This document shows, piece after piece, positions 35,901-44,640 of a stretch of 64,000 bases of DNA. Position 1 is the stretch's first letter; every line of letters begins with the position of its first letter. Under the pieces are notes generated by a model. That model searched no databases and had not been told where the DNA came from. It saw nothing but the letters and a program-made list of their open reading frames with translations. The DNA comes from Crenothrix sp. D3 (lineage in GTDB: Bacteria; Pseudomonadota; Gammaproteobacteria; Methylococcales; Methylomonadaceae), in NCBI GenBank assembly GCA_002134785.1, contig MBQZ01000011.1:1-64000 (forward strand). The letters run 5' to 3'. The position numbers and the translations under genes are program-made.

Positions 35901-36759
35901 TAAAATCATTTTTATGTTGCCGACTCAGTTGTAATTTCTTTGCTTGTACGTCAGCTATAATGGACACCAGCTGTGAGTTTTGCCACGTTCCCCAGACTTT
36001 GAAATCTCCATTGCCTGATTTAATGCTCATGGTCAGCGGCAACTCTAGCGGAGTCCATTCGGGTAGATTGAGACCTTTACCTTCAATAAACCCAAACCCA
36101 TTAATGGCTAATGGCTCAAAAATATTGCCCTTAATATCCAGTGACACGCTTAATGACTCGCCTTGTTTTTTATCTAAATTGATTAACACATTAACGCGGT
36201 GGTGGTTGTCTTTATTGCGTATCATGATATTGACATCATTAAACACCAGTGGCTTGACTTTCTTTTGTTCATCCTGCCATGTTAGCGTGCTTTGTAATAC
36301 TTGATATTTTCGACCTTGCAATAACCATAGCGGCTGTCCACTGCCTGCTTTTAAACCGACAATCGCGATGCTACCATCAGCTTGTTTTTTTACCGTGAGC
36401 TTCGCGCCTACCAACGTAATCCACGTCGATGCCAACACATCGCGACTCAGTACCAAGTCAACCAAACTAATCCCGATACGCATTTCTTGCAATTGAATGG
36501 GCGGCGATTCGGTGTTGTTAGTTGGAGTAGCAATGGCAATATCTTCCAGTATCAATTGCGGGCTAAAATGATGAAAATGAGTCTTCAAGTGACCAATAGT
36601 GACAGGTGCTGCAACTTGTTTACTGATTTCGGCGGCTAATTCGAGTTTATAGTAGTCAAGTCCGATCAATAACAAACGCACCGTTAATAAAGCTATCGCA
36701 CTAGTAATCAAAGACCAAAAAATAAGGTGGCGCGTGGCGCGTTTAATATGATGAATCAT
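32926..36759 (-). CDS. yhdP: AsmA-like intermembrane lipid-transport protein YhdP
   Basis: This is a 1277-residue protein, close to the usual YhdP length (~1270). It has one N-terminal transmembrane helix (LIFWSLITSAIALLTVRLLLIG), a very long periplasmic region of repeated beta-strands (DUF3971/AsmA-like), and a C-terminal AsmA-like domain including VEPGFGRILGVLAV and GTIMGKVASLIGKSLTGKDQ. Known work places YhdP with TamB and YdbH as bridge-like proteins carrying phospholipid from the inner to the outer membrane. It lies between rng and nit in conserved order. An mlaA homologue of the opposite transport direction is also in this window. Confidence 0.93.
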   Translation of the reverse strand: MIHHIKRATRHLIFWSLITSAIALLTVRLLLIGLDYYKLELAAEISKQVAAPVTIGHLKTHFHHFSPQLILEDIAIATPTNNTESPPIQLQEMRIGISLVDLVLSRDVLASTWITLVGAKLTVKKQADGSIAIVGLKAGSGQPLWLLQGRKYQVLQSTLTWQDEQKKVKPLVFNDVNIMIRNKDNHHRVNVLINLDKKQGESLSVSLDIKGNIFEPLAINGFGFIEGKGLNLPEWTPLELPLTMSIKSGNGDFKVWGTWQNSQLVSIIADVQAKKLQLSRQHKNDFISHHFSSLFFWTKTNNQWQVDVERFLLETADKKYPAATFTVSGVSDEHQQLHSIKLVTPACDIQQVTSLAAFFAPLTDEQAKLLAQAQAKGILENFTVSANLDTKQFAIASRFNHLSIEPLLSLPAVENLTGRLVGNNQHGFIRLNTTNAQFKYPTLFRNIIPIDTLQGSLTWQQTADDWRVASSMLEVNSPDIHSKTRLQLIIPKENLPVFMDLQMAFSGKNMAKASTYYPISVMDPNLVYWLDHAFIGGNVPKGDVLFYGNLIDFPFKKGQGVFQAIFQAKQLELIYHPDWPHLTEVEGEVSFFQNGLQINIAQGKTNNIQIKQADISIPVLDKCDRIQVNGAFAATIADTLTFLQKTPLNLPINAVSNAITTRGSTEVNLDLTVPLINIPPKINGTATLSNANLTVNALNLLIDKMTGALKFTEKGIYTDNINAVALGYPVKIAIKSDEQKTTVNATGRAGINELREQFKMSGWSLATGSSDYKVELKLPYANTPSELNIQSTLVGISLDLPDGLAKTSQQQRPLALTFNLVDKPLLPISINYDNKLKAALNFDSKQQVIQAGSVLIGTANISAVPKAGIKLEINSEQLALQNWLDIGYSLAKHDPVAATPTTTPINEINIHSDSALWKKTPLGLFDLNLKPNGKQWTGSLNSQFAKGKINIPFDLTGENRIALNMEELDFSLVKQLGNQDSTEAPSLAPAAMPLFTLTSQKTRWQGIELGRLNLITDRISNGIAFKNVALNSDLQKLTLSGDWQVNGKQSITHAQGRLDMPRADELFKRLDINKDFTNTSGVIDFNVQWQGALQQFSIANVQGQLDAEFKEGRLLSVEPGFGRILGVLAVAQWIKRLQLDFSDIYQEGLTFDSITGHFDLAQGKARTNNLIVDAIPAKITLIGDTDFLRRTVDYSVMVAPKSADAVPIAGTIMGKVASLIGKSLTGKDQDGFFFGSQYLVSGKWGNVKVIPHHENDGLLQKTWNGLTDFSWLNQQKE

Positions 36760-36803
36760 GAAAACAGCTTCAAGGTTAAAGGAAAAAGGTCAAACGCTGA
36801 ACC

Positions 36804-38258
36804 TTAAAGAAGTACCACGTCATATTGTTCCTGATTGTATTCTGACTCGGCTCTAAACTTAATTTGTACATCTAAAAATATTTCTAATTCTGCCAACATA
36901 TCGGCTTCTTCATCCAACAACATGGCGACTACCTCGTTAGACGCAAGCACTAATAACGTTTGTACTTTATATAAACGGACTTCACGAATAATTTCACGAA
37001 ATATTTCCAAGCACATGGATTCAGCAGTTTTTAACACTCCACGACCACCACACGCACTGCAAGGCTCACAGAGAATATGCGACAAACTTTCGCGCGTGCG
37101 TTTGCGGGTCATTTCGACTAAACCTAGAATTGATACCTCGGTAATTTTAGTTTTGGCTTTATCTTTGGCTAAATTACGTTCCAACGCCTGCAACACTTGC
37201 TGTTTATGCTCTACACTTTTCATGTCAATAAAATCAATGATGATAATACCGCCTAAATTGCGCAAGCGCAGTTGCCTAGCAATAGTTTGCGCCGCTTCCA
37301 GATTAGTTTTAAAAATAGTTTCTTCCAGATTACGTCCACCAACATAACTACCCGTATTGACATCCACAGTGGTCATCGCTTCGGTTTGATCGAAGACTAA
37401 ATGCCCGCCCGATTTCAATTTAACTTTACGCTCTAAGGCTTTTTTTATTTCGTCCTCGACATTGTAAATATCAAACACAGGGCATTCGCCTGTGTAATGC
37501 TCAATAATTGGGGCAATTTCGGGAGCAAAAATGGCAGCAAATTCTACCAATTTATGATACGTTTCCTTGGAATCAATGCGAATTCTGTCTAAGCCTTCTT
37601 TGGGTAAATCCCTTAACATTCTAATACTGAGCGGCAAATCTTTATGAATAAAGGCTTTAGCTTTCGTTTCAGCAATTTTTTCTGAAATGGATTCCCATAA
37701 TTTCAATAAAAACAGCATATCGGCGACGAGTATCTCTTCTTCCACACATTCCGCTGCGGTTCTAGCAATAAACCCACCGCAACCATGTTCCTGTCTAAAG
37801 GCTTCCACGCACGCTCTCAAGCGAATCCGCTCTGGTTCACATTCGATACGTTGCGAGACACCAGAAATGTCGGCATAAGGCATATAGACCTGAAAACGCG
37901 AGGGGATTGATATATCGGTAGTCAGCCGCGCGCCTTTCGTACCTAGCGGGTCTTTGACCACTTGCACAATAATATGCTGCCCTTCATGCAGATAATGCTC
38001 AATTTGTTCTGAGCCTTCTCTTTCTAACTCTTGCGTCGATAAATCAGACAAATGTAAAAACGCCGCTTTTGGCAAACCAATATCAACAAACGCCGCCTGC
38101 ATACCTGGCAACACCCGACAGACTTCACCTTTATAAATATTGCCCACTAAGCCACGTTCACGCCCGCGCTCAATGATTAATTCTTGCAATACACCATTTT
38201 CAATAACGGCAACGCGGGTTTCATGCGGGGTGATATTGATTAAAATTTCTTCACTCAT
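36804..38258 (-). CDS. rng: Ribonuclease G
   Basis: The 484-residue protein matches RNase G in length and domains: MSEEILINITPHETRVAVIENG start, S1 domain with GNIYKGEVCRVLPGMQAAFVDIG, RNase H-like region, DNase I-like catalytic part with FDQTEAMTTVDVNTGSYVG and IIIIDFIDM (catalytic Asp pair), and zinc link CSACGGRG. It lacks the long C-terminal degradosome scaffold of RNase E. It processes 16S rRNA 5' ends and decays some mRNAs. It overlaps maf by four bases, and yhdP follows 44 bp downstream: the standard maf-rng-yhdP order. Confidence 0.96.
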   Translation of the reverse strand: MSEEILINITPHETRVAVIENGVLQELIIERGRERGLVGNIYKGEVCRVLPGMQAAFVDIGLPKAAFLHLSDLSTQELEREGSEQIEHYLHEGQHIIVQVVKDPLGTKGARLTTDISIPSRFQVYMPYADISGVSQRIECEPERIRLRACVEAFRQEHGCGGFIARTAAECVEEEILVADMLFLLKLWESISEKIAETKAKAFIHKDLPLSIRMLRDLPKEGLDRIRIDSKETYHKLVEFAAIFAPEIAPIIEHYTGECPVFDIYNVEDEIKKALERKVKLKSGGHLVFDQTEAMTTVDVNTGSYVGGRNLEETIFKTNLEAAQTIARQLRLRNLGGIIIIDFIDMKSVEHKQQVLQALERNLAKDKAKTKITEVSILGLVEMTRKRTRESLSHILCEPCSACGGRGVLKTAESMCLEIFREIIREVRLYKVQTLLVLASNEVVAMLLDEEADMLAELEIFLDVQIKFRAESEYNQEQYDVVLL

Positions 38259-38830
38259 AGGGGTATGCCATGTTGCATTAAAAGCTGTGCTGTTTCATAT
38301 AATGGCAAACCGACTACGCCTGAAAAACTACCTGAAAGTGTCGTGACAAACACACTGGCTTTGCCTTGAATCGCATAAGCCCCTGCTTTATCCAGTGGTT
38401 CACCGCTGTGCCAATAAGCGACCATTTCCTGCTCAGTCAACGCCCTGAAAGTGACATCGGTGATACTCACCGCTTGACTGTGTTCCTGTCCGCGTAAAGA
38501 AATCGCCGTGTAAACTTGATGTGTCTGCCCCGATAACTGCCTTAGCATACTGAGCGCGTCCGCTTTATCTTTGGGTTTACCCATAATGACATCACCCAAT
38601 ACCACTGCCGTATCTGCCGCTAACACCGATTGACGAGTTTGTAACTGTTCCACACACCGTGCCGATTTTTCCGCTGCCAGCCGTTGTACATACGCCAACG
38701 GAGATTCATTGATTAACGGTGTTTCATCAATATCCACGGCATAAACAGTGTACCAAACGCCTATCTGGTCTAGCAGTTCTCTACGGCGTGGTGAAGCAGA
38801 AGCCAAAATAATTGGCAGTTGGTTATTCAT
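38255..38830 (-). CDS. maf: Maf-family nucleotide pyrophosphatase (YhdE type)
   Basis: From ATG 38830 (GGGA 7 bases upstream) the protein has 191 residues and starts MNNQLPIILASASPRRRELL, the Maf signature. It also has DTAVVLGDVIMGKPKD and AYAIQGKASVFVTTLSGSFS. Maf proteins hydrolyse dTTP, UTP or modified nucleotides and influence septum formation. Being upstream of rng places it with the YhdE (dTTP/UTP) group. In many relatives mreBCD lies further upstream; here it does not. Confidence 0.94.
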   Translation of the reverse strand: MNNQLPIILASASPRRRELLDQIGVWYTVYAVDIDETPLINESPLAYVQRLAAEKSARCVEQLQTRQSVLAADTAVVLGDVIMGKPKDKADALSMLRQLSGQTHQVYTAISLRGQEHSQAVSITDVTFRALTEQEMVAYWHSGEPLDKAGAYAIQGKASVFVTTLSGSFSGVVGLPLYETAQLLMQHGIPL

Positions 38831-38910
38831 AACGATTCCCAGCATTCATTTAATGGCAGGCATTGTAAAGCAGGAATGCGTAGTTAAGCCCACAAAATAG
38901 ACAAAACAAT

Positions 38911-39402
38911 TTATTTTAATATTTTATTCAGCCGTGCTTCATAGTCTTCTTTGGATAACACGCCACTCACACCATCACGTTGTTGGGTTTTATCAAAAAA
39001 ATACGTTCTTGGTAATTCGCCGTACCATTTTGGATCAAGTTCAAATTGCAGTTTCTGAGTATTTTCTTCGGCATAAATCCAGTTTTCAAGCTCCGCCAAT
39101 TGATTAGCCGCCAATATTTTCTGTGCTTCGGCAGATTCTGCAATGTCATCGGTACTGAGCATGACGATTTTAATCTCAGGATGGGCTTTGTGAACCGCAC
39201 TCAATACAGCCATATCTTTAATGCAGGACGGGCAGGTAATTGACCACACCGCCAACATAAATGGTTTTCCCGCATTGCTGGTTAAAAGTTGCTGATAACT
39301 ACCGCTAACAAACGGTTTTAAAACAGGCGATTCGGCGTGGGCGGTATTCGCTAAGACTACTAACATTAGCAATAAAATGTTTGGAAATGAGTTAAGGCGC
39401 AT
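38911..39402 (-). CDS. Periplasmic thioredoxin-like (TlpA/AhpC-type) protein
   Basis: This 163-residue protein has a signal peptide (ILLLMLVVLANTAHA) and a thioredoxin fold with active site WSITCPSCIKDM (CPSC). It also has KIVMLSTDD and the cis-Pro strand ELPRTYFFD. The CPSC pair indicates a thiol-disulfide oxidoreductase in the periplasm, probably reducing or oxidising a specific partner. It is separated from maf by 80 bp and could share its transcript. The partner is unknown. Confidence 0.85.
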   Translation of the reverse strand: MRLNSFPNILLLMLVVLANTAHAESPVLKPFVSGSYQQLLTSNAGKPFMLAVWSITCPSCIKDMAVLSAVHKAHPEIKIVMLSTDDIAESAEAQKILAANQLAELENWIYAEENTQKLQFELDPKWYGELPRTYFFDKTQQRDGVSGVLSKEDYEARLNKILK

Positions 39403-39444
39403 GATTAAGTCTCTTAATGATTAAACGGTGATAGGTGATGGACA

Positions 39445-39516
39445 GTAGGGGCTGTGCCTTGTGCCAGCCTCTAATAATAGGTTGTTATCAGGGTAACCAC
39501 AAGGGATTGCCCCTAC
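39445..39516. repeat. Intact GTAGGGGC-ended 72-bp element
   Basis: It begins GTAGGGGCTGTGCCTTGTGC and ends AAGGGATTGCCCCTAC, and is an uninterrupted relative of 22070-22283 in the opposite orientation. Just downstream, CTTAACTGTGGGCAGTG (~39525-39541) also follows the other copy (~22291-22307), in the same orientation to the flank rather than to the element. Both copies lie just past the 3' end of a STAND NTPase gene. Confidence 0.8.
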
Positions 39517-39601
39517 AGTAAATTCTTAACTGTGGGCAGTGAGAACCTAGACATTACAACGCAGAGTGTTGTAACGATGAAAAAGAGCGACGCGCTGGCA
39601 A

Positions 39602-42394
39602 TCAAGTTTTGCTTAATTTTGTGAGGCAACGCCCAAGTTCCTGACAGTTGGCTAAACGGCGGTGATAGCCTGTCGCTTTAATCAAGGCTTCGGCTTTGGT
39701 GTGATGCTGTGTTGCTGATGCGTGTTCGTGTTGTGCGAGGGCGAGGCGGGCGGCTTCTAGGTGATAATCGCAGAGATATAAACGCATACCACTGTAATCG
39801 GCAATGTCAAACGCACGGTTTAAATCTTGTTGTGCTTTATCGTATTGTTGGCTTTGCCGATAAAACGCGGCACGGTCTAATAAGACGCGTGTTAGCCAGT
39901 CTTGCCTTCCTGCGGCTTCTAATCCCGCAATGGCTTGCTGAAAAAAATCGGCGGCGGTTTGTTGGTCGTTGAGCTTGTGGTCACGCACAGCGCGTTGTGA
40001 ATAGGCGTTGGCTAAGGTGAGTTTATCGAGAGCGATGTTTAATAAACCTGCGTTTGCTTCTTTTGACCATACCAACGTTTGTTCAGCTCGTTGTATCACC
40101 GTGTCTAGTTCACCGCTTGCCAATAATAGTTGGCAATAGCGAAAGCCTTGCAAAGAATACAATAATGGATAGTATGGCTGGCGTTGTTGCTGGAGCTGTT
40201 CGGCTTCTTTAAACAGAGCTAAGGCTTGCGCTAGTTCACCGCTCTGCGCCAGTGCATCGGCAAGCGTGGTGCGAAATCCCATACGCAGAAATTCATTTTT
40301 GGAGTCATCCGCATAGCTCACCGCTTGTTTGCCGTAGTCTATCGCTTGTGTTAATTCACCTAAGAGCAGTGCTAACTCGCTGAGATTGCTTGCCGTTAAT
40401 GCCGCCTCTTGCCAATTTTTTTGTTCTATGTGCATAGTCAAACTCGCTTGCATAGCGGGCAATGCCTCACGCAAACGCCCTAAGGCGCGTAAGTAAAAAC
40501 CCACAATGCCCAAAGCAACGGCTTTATCTCTATCGGCTAATGAGGCGGCGGGCTGTGACCACGGTGGGCTGAAAAAATGTGCTAATACTGCCAAATCATC
40601 ACTGAACGCGCCCAGTTTTCTAGTCAAAAAATCCTCATTGCCGCGCCGAATGCGTGAGTCATAAACATCAATATAGGCTGGTTTATACAAACCCGCCGCA
40701 CAGCCATGCGCAACGGCGGCAAATAAGGGCTGCATCTCCGCTAGGGTGTCGGGTTGTGGTTGTTTGGGTAGAGTTTGGTAATAGTGATACAAGCACTCAT
40801 GGGCTTGTTGCCACGCGCTAGGGCAGTGTGTTTGTAGCTGTTTGCCGAAATACTCACGCAATAAGGGATGACAGTCTATGACTTCGGGGGTGTTTTCTTG
40901 TTGGCTGAGTAAGTGATGGTCTTTAATTAAACTCTGCACAGCGCGATTAAATTCGCGTTCATTCATGCCCGCCGTTAAGTCGGCAATTTGTTGTTCACGC
41001 AACCAGCGCAACACGGTTTTATCAATCGGATGGTCAAACAAACCCAATAAATTTAATAATCGCCCTTCGGCATTCTCACCAAACGAATGCGCGTAGGCTT
41101 GCATGACTTTAAAGGCATGGCGGCTGGTGCTATCGCCGTCCTCTTCGATTAACTCGGCTATTTGCTCACGTTGCGTCACTAGACCATCGTATTGATACAC
41201 CAAGATATTACCCAATAAACTCAACGCCAGCGCGTGATTGCCGTATTCTTCAACGGCTTTTGCTAATTCATGTTTCTGTCCTGTCACGCCTAAGTCTTGC
41301 AATAACCGCACACCGTCAGCCGTTATTAAATTATGCAGGTCTTTGGTTTTAACGTGCGAACGTCCGTCTAAATCCTGCACCGCAAGACGGCTGGTGATGA
41401 TACACAGCACTTTAGAGTCTGGCGTTTGACTGGCAAGACTACGCAATAAGGCGCGGATGTCTTTGTGTTTAAGTTCGCCGCGCATTCCTTTAGTTGCGTG
41501 TTGCAAGGGTTCTAAACCGTCCAACACCAACACGCAGGGCTGAGTTTTTAACAACTTGGCTAAGTAATCGCCTTTGTCTTCGTCGCTGTTAAATGTGCGT
41601 TGTTCGGCGTTAAGTTGTTCAAGCGCAAAGTCAAAAAACGGACTGCTAGACACTTGTTTGTCTTCACTCGCCCCTTGTGAATAAAACGACCACGCCAACA
41701 CGGACAACTCTGTGTGTTGGTCTAGCCAATAGTGCAGTAATTTAGTTTTACCCGTACCCCCTGCGGCAATGAATTGAATGATAAAGGTGTCGGTATCAGT
41801 CAGCGCGTTGTCGAGTAATGCTAATTCCTCAACACGTCCAAAAAAATTGCCTTTGGGGTTGGTTAGGCGGTTATGGCGGAAGGTGGGTGCGGGATTATTT
41901 AGTTTTTTTTTAACGGGTAGCGTTTTGATGCTAGGCGAAACGGGTGAAGATTCGTATTCGGGTTGCTTGCTGATTATGCGGAATAAATCGTCGTATTGTT
42001 GCGGCAGTTGGTAGATATTGTAGCCTTTTAAAATCGACGGCACGTTATCAAAACTACCCGCTTCTGGAATCACAGCAATGAATTTTTTATTACGGCAATG
42101 GGCATCGTATAAAGTTTGGCTAATAATCGCGCCTTCATAAGTCACACCACGTCCACCGTCTGTGTCTTTGCCACGATAACGCTTTAAATAAATTTCTGTA
42201 CAAACCACTAAAACAAAATCCGCTTCTTCGATTTGGTCTTCCATCCAGTTAGTCCAGCGTTGTTCTTGAAAACCAACGTCGTGGTCTGAAACACACTCTA
42301 AACCGTCATCGCGTAGTTTTTCGGCAATTTCAAAGAAGACCCAATCTTTATGTTCTGGACTGTCCCAACTGTAGCTGATAAAAATTTTAGTCAT
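39602..42394 (-). CDS. SEFIR/TIR-domain STAND NTPase with TPR repeats
   Basis: This 930-residue protein begins KIFISYSWDSPEHKDWVFF, a SEFIR-type TIR-like domain (~1-130). A STAND NTPase follows with P-loop AAGGTGKTKLLHYWL (~210-224) and Walker B CVLVLDGLEPLQ (~287-298), then winged-helix and helical regions. A C-terminal array of TPR-like helices (~620-925) includes GELAQALALFKEAEQL and QQYDKAQQDLNRAFDIA. The plan of toxic N-terminal domain, switch ATPase and sensing superstructure is that of antiphage STAND proteins. It is a single-gene unit flanked by repeats. NADase activity is possible but unproven for SEFIR domains. Confidence 0.88.
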   Translation of the reverse strand: MTKIFISYSWDSPEHKDWVFFEIAEKLRDDGLECVSDHDVGFQEQRWTNWMEDQIEEADFVLVVCTEIYLKRYRGKDTDGGRGVTYEGAIISQTLYDAHCRNKKFIAVIPEAGSFDNVPSILKGYNIYQLPQQYDDLFRIISKQPEYESSPVSPSIKTLPVKKKLNNPAPTFRHNRLTNPKGNFFGRVEELALLDNALTDTDTFIIQFIAAGGTGKTKLLHYWLDQHTELSVLAWSFYSQGASEDKQVSSSPFFDFALEQLNAEQRTFNSDEDKGDYLAKLLKTQPCVLVLDGLEPLQHATKGMRGELKHKDIRALLRSLASQTPDSKVLCIITSRLAVQDLDGRSHVKTKDLHNLITADGVRLLQDLGVTGQKHELAKAVEEYGNHALALSLLGNILVYQYDGLVTQREQIAELIEEDGDSTSRHAFKVMQAYAHSFGENAEGRLLNLLGLFDHPIDKTVLRWLREQQIADLTAGMNEREFNRAVQSLIKDHHLLSQQENTPEVIDCHPLLREYFGKQLQTHCPSAWQQAHECLYHYYQTLPKQPQPDTLAEMQPLFAAVAHGCAAGLYKPAYIDVYDSRIRRGNEDFLTRKLGAFSDDLAVLAHFFSPPWSQPAASLADRDKAVALGIVGFYLRALGRLREALPAMQASLTMHIEQKNWQEAALTASNLSELALLLGELTQAIDYGKQAVSYADDSKNEFLRMGFRTTLADALAQSGELAQALALFKEAEQLQQQRQPYYPLLYSLQGFRYCQLLLASGELDTVIQRAEQTLVWSKEANAGLLNIALDKLTLANAYSQRAVRDHKLNDQQTAADFFQQAIAGLEAAGRQDWLTRVLLDRAAFYRQSQQYDKAQQDLNRAFDIADYSGMRLYLCDYHLEAARLALAQHEHASATQHHTKAEALIKATGYHRRLANCQELGRCLTKLSKT

Positions 42395-42478
42395 GGCGGT
42401 AAGGTTTAAATTTGTAAGGTAACTATTGTAAAGGAAATATCACGTTAAAAAAGCAAATATAGCTAACACACTTTTACT

Positions 42479-42575
42479 CGTTCCCACGCGCCGCGTGGGA
42501 ATGCAGTCTCAACGCGCCGCGTTGAACAGACCGCAGCGCGGTCTGTATGAATTCCCACGCAGCGCGTGGGAACTA
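42479..42575. repeat. Cluster of four adjacent palindromes (REP-like)
   Basis: There are successive hairpins: TTCCCACGCG/CGCGTGGGAA at 42481-42501, AACGCG/CGCGTT at 42511-42523, ACAGACCGC/GCGGTCTGT at 42526-42546, and TTCCCACGC/GCGTGGGAA near 42551-42572. Each has the form of the CCACGCxGCGTGG repeats dispersed in many gammaproteobacterial genomes. It lies between two divergent genes. Confidence 0.85.
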
Positions 42576-42626
42576 GAATAAACTGGTTACGTTGGTAAAG
42601 TATCACAATGCGATATGCTAACTTTT

Positions 42627-42650
42627 GTCTATTAATGTATACTTATAGAC
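42627..42650. promoter_or_regulatory. Possible operator dyad upstream of the multicopper oxidase
   Basis: GTCTAT (42627-42632) and ATAGAC (42645-42650) form an inverted repeat with a 12-bp AT-rich spacer that contains TATACT. It lies about 110 bp before the oxidase start. A regulator site overlapping a promoter is plausible; no regulator gene is adjacent. Confidence 0.3.
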
Positions 42651-42761
42651 CAGCTAAAAAGGACTTAAAAAGTATATTCAGTTACACTATACCCATAATA
42701 ATAATCGTGCTTTTCTTAGCCACGACTCGTTTTTTTGTCTATGTTTTCCGAGGTCATCTTA

Positions 42762-44510
42762 ATGCGTAAAAAATTTATCACCCTTACTGGAAGCATTAGC
42801 TTACTCCTTATAAATTCTTGGAGTATGGCAGCTACCGATTTACCCCCTACGGCTAAAGTTGAACTGGGAAAAGTAGAAGAGGTCTGCTCTAATTTTATTG
42901 ATCCGAAATGGCGTGAAGAACAAGTTGTTGATGGTGTAAAAATACAGGAATCACGTTTATGTACGCCTGATAATCCGTCTGATGTTGCTGCGTTTGTTAA
43001 AGGCACTAATGGGGTTTCAATGGAAACATTGATGAATACTCAACTTGCCGCTGATGCGATTACTATGTCAGATGACATGGATGGTGACGGTGATCCTGAT
43101 AAAATTGTTATTAAATTAGAAGTTGTTGAATTGAATGGACATTCACCTGACGTTAAAACGCCTATTACCACGTTTGATATTGCCCCCGATATACGCCCAA
43201 CTTTCTGGGTTTACGCGCCGAAAACGCGTGATATGTCTACGCTCAGTCTTTATGAAACGGAAGCAAATTCATTGTTGCGCGTCCCCTCCCCTGTTATTCG
43301 CGTTGAACAAGATGATATTGTCCACATCGTATTAGAAAACACGCATTATTTGCCACACTCTATTCATTTACACGGTGTCGATCATCCGTTCATGGATCAC
43401 AGCGATCACGGTAATGACGGCGTTGGACAAACCAGTAATATGGACACCATGCCAGGTGAAAGTAAAACTTATGTGATTAAGCCGCGTCAACCAGGCACGA
43501 TGTATTATCACTGTCACGTTCAGCCACACACCCATATTCCTATGGGCTTGCAAGGTATGTTTATCGTTGAAGAAAATCGTCCTAATAACTGGCCACAAAC
43601 GCTAAACGTCGGTGCGGGACAAGTGCGTCATCCATCGGCTGCCGTGCTGGAAAAATATGCCAGAGAATACGATTTACACTATCAATCAGCTGATAAAGAA
43701 CTGCATGAATTAGTGGCGCGTTCTGCTAATGATCCGCGTTTGATTGCTAAACACATGAACACTGAATACGACATCACCGACGCTGCCGATGATTATTTTA
43801 TGCTCAATGGGCGGTCTTTCCCTTATACCTTAAGGGAGTCGTTGATTCACATGGAAGAAAATCAAAAAGTTAAATTGCGTATATTGAACGGTCATACAGA
43901 ATCTTTTGCTATGCACATTCATGGGCATAAACCGACTATTACTCATTACGATGGCGTAGATAATGGGCCAGGCTCTTATATTCAACGTGACGTACATGGT
44001 ATGGTGCCTGCGCAACGGATAGATTTAGAATTAAATGGTAAAGATGATGGCATAAATAGCTTTGGACAAGGTATTTGGATGTTTCATGACCACGTTGAAA
44101 AATCATTTACCACGGATGGACACGGCGAAGGCGGTGATATAAGTTTGGTAGTTTATAAAGGCTTCTACGATGAAAAAGGTATTCCGATGTCACACGGTAT
44201 GAGTCTTGCCCCTTATTTCACTAAAGAACTGTGGCAAGGAAAATACCCTATCTGGCAAGATTACGATACTTTCCGTAGTTTAGGATTGCCTGATTTAAAA
44301 GCTGCTATTACACCGTCTAAAGTCGCTATTCCACCTGTTGAAAAAGACCCTAGTAAAACAGCGGATGCTTTAGAAGCAGCGGCTAACGTAGATCAAGGCT
44401 CGGTATTAGGTAAATTGTTTAATGGTTTAATGCTAGGTTTATTAGGTTATGCCGCATTTGTTAAACGTCGTGTAATTTACGATTTTGCGATGAAGTATTT
44501 GAAAAAATAG
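42762..44510 (+). CDS. Multicopper oxidase with T1 copper motif in the N-terminal cupredoxin domain
   Basis: From ATG 42762 (CGAGG 8 bases upstream) the product has 582 residues with a signal peptide ending SMAA. Copper ligands are seen in HLHG (~202-205), YYHCHVQPHTHIPMGL (~248-263, the full HCHxxxHxxxxM T1/T3 motif), FAMHIHGHKP and GIWMFHDHVEKS. The last has no Cys, so the only T1 site is in the first domain, as in copper nitrite reductases and unlike laccases such as CotA/CueO. A C-terminal hydrophobic helix (GLMLGLLGYAAFV) followed by basic residues suggests a membrane anchor. Substrate unknown; metal oxidation or copper handling are options. Confidence 0.85.
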   Translation: MRKKFITLTGSISLLLINSWSMAATDLPPTAKVELGKVEEVCSNFIDPKWREEQVVDGVKIQESRLCTPDNPSDVAAFVKGTNGVSMETLMNTQLAADAITMSDDMDGDGDPDKIVIKLEVVELNGHSPDVKTPITTFDIAPDIRPTFWVYAPKTRDMSTLSLYETEANSLLRVPSPVIRVEQDDIVHIVLENTHYLPHSIHLHGVDHPFMDHSDHGNDGVGQTSNMDTMPGESKTYVIKPRQPGTMYYHCHVQPHTHIPMGLQGMFIVEENRPNNWPQTLNVGAGQVRHPSAAVLEKYAREYDLHYQSADKELHELVARSANDPRLIAKHMNTEYDITDAADDYFMLNGRSFPYTLRESLIHMEENQKVKLRILNGHTESFAMHIHGHKPTITHYDGVDNGPGSYIQRDVHGMVPAQRIDLELNGKDDGINSFGQGIWMFHDHVEKSFTTDGHGEGGDISLVVYKGFYDEKGIPMSHGMSLAPYFTKELWQGKYPIWQDYDTFRSLGLPDLKAAITPSKVAIPPVEKDPSKTADALEAAANVDQGSVLGKLFNGLMLGLLGYAAFVKRRVIYDFAMKYLKK

Positions 44511-44640
44511 CTTGAAATTGCTGGAGTAAAAATAATTACCATTTTTTATTTCAGCACTAATCACCTTATTTATTTAGATAGATCGAAAATAAAACTAGAT
44601 TTTTTAAACATTCGCTATATAATAGGCAGTTCAATTTGAT

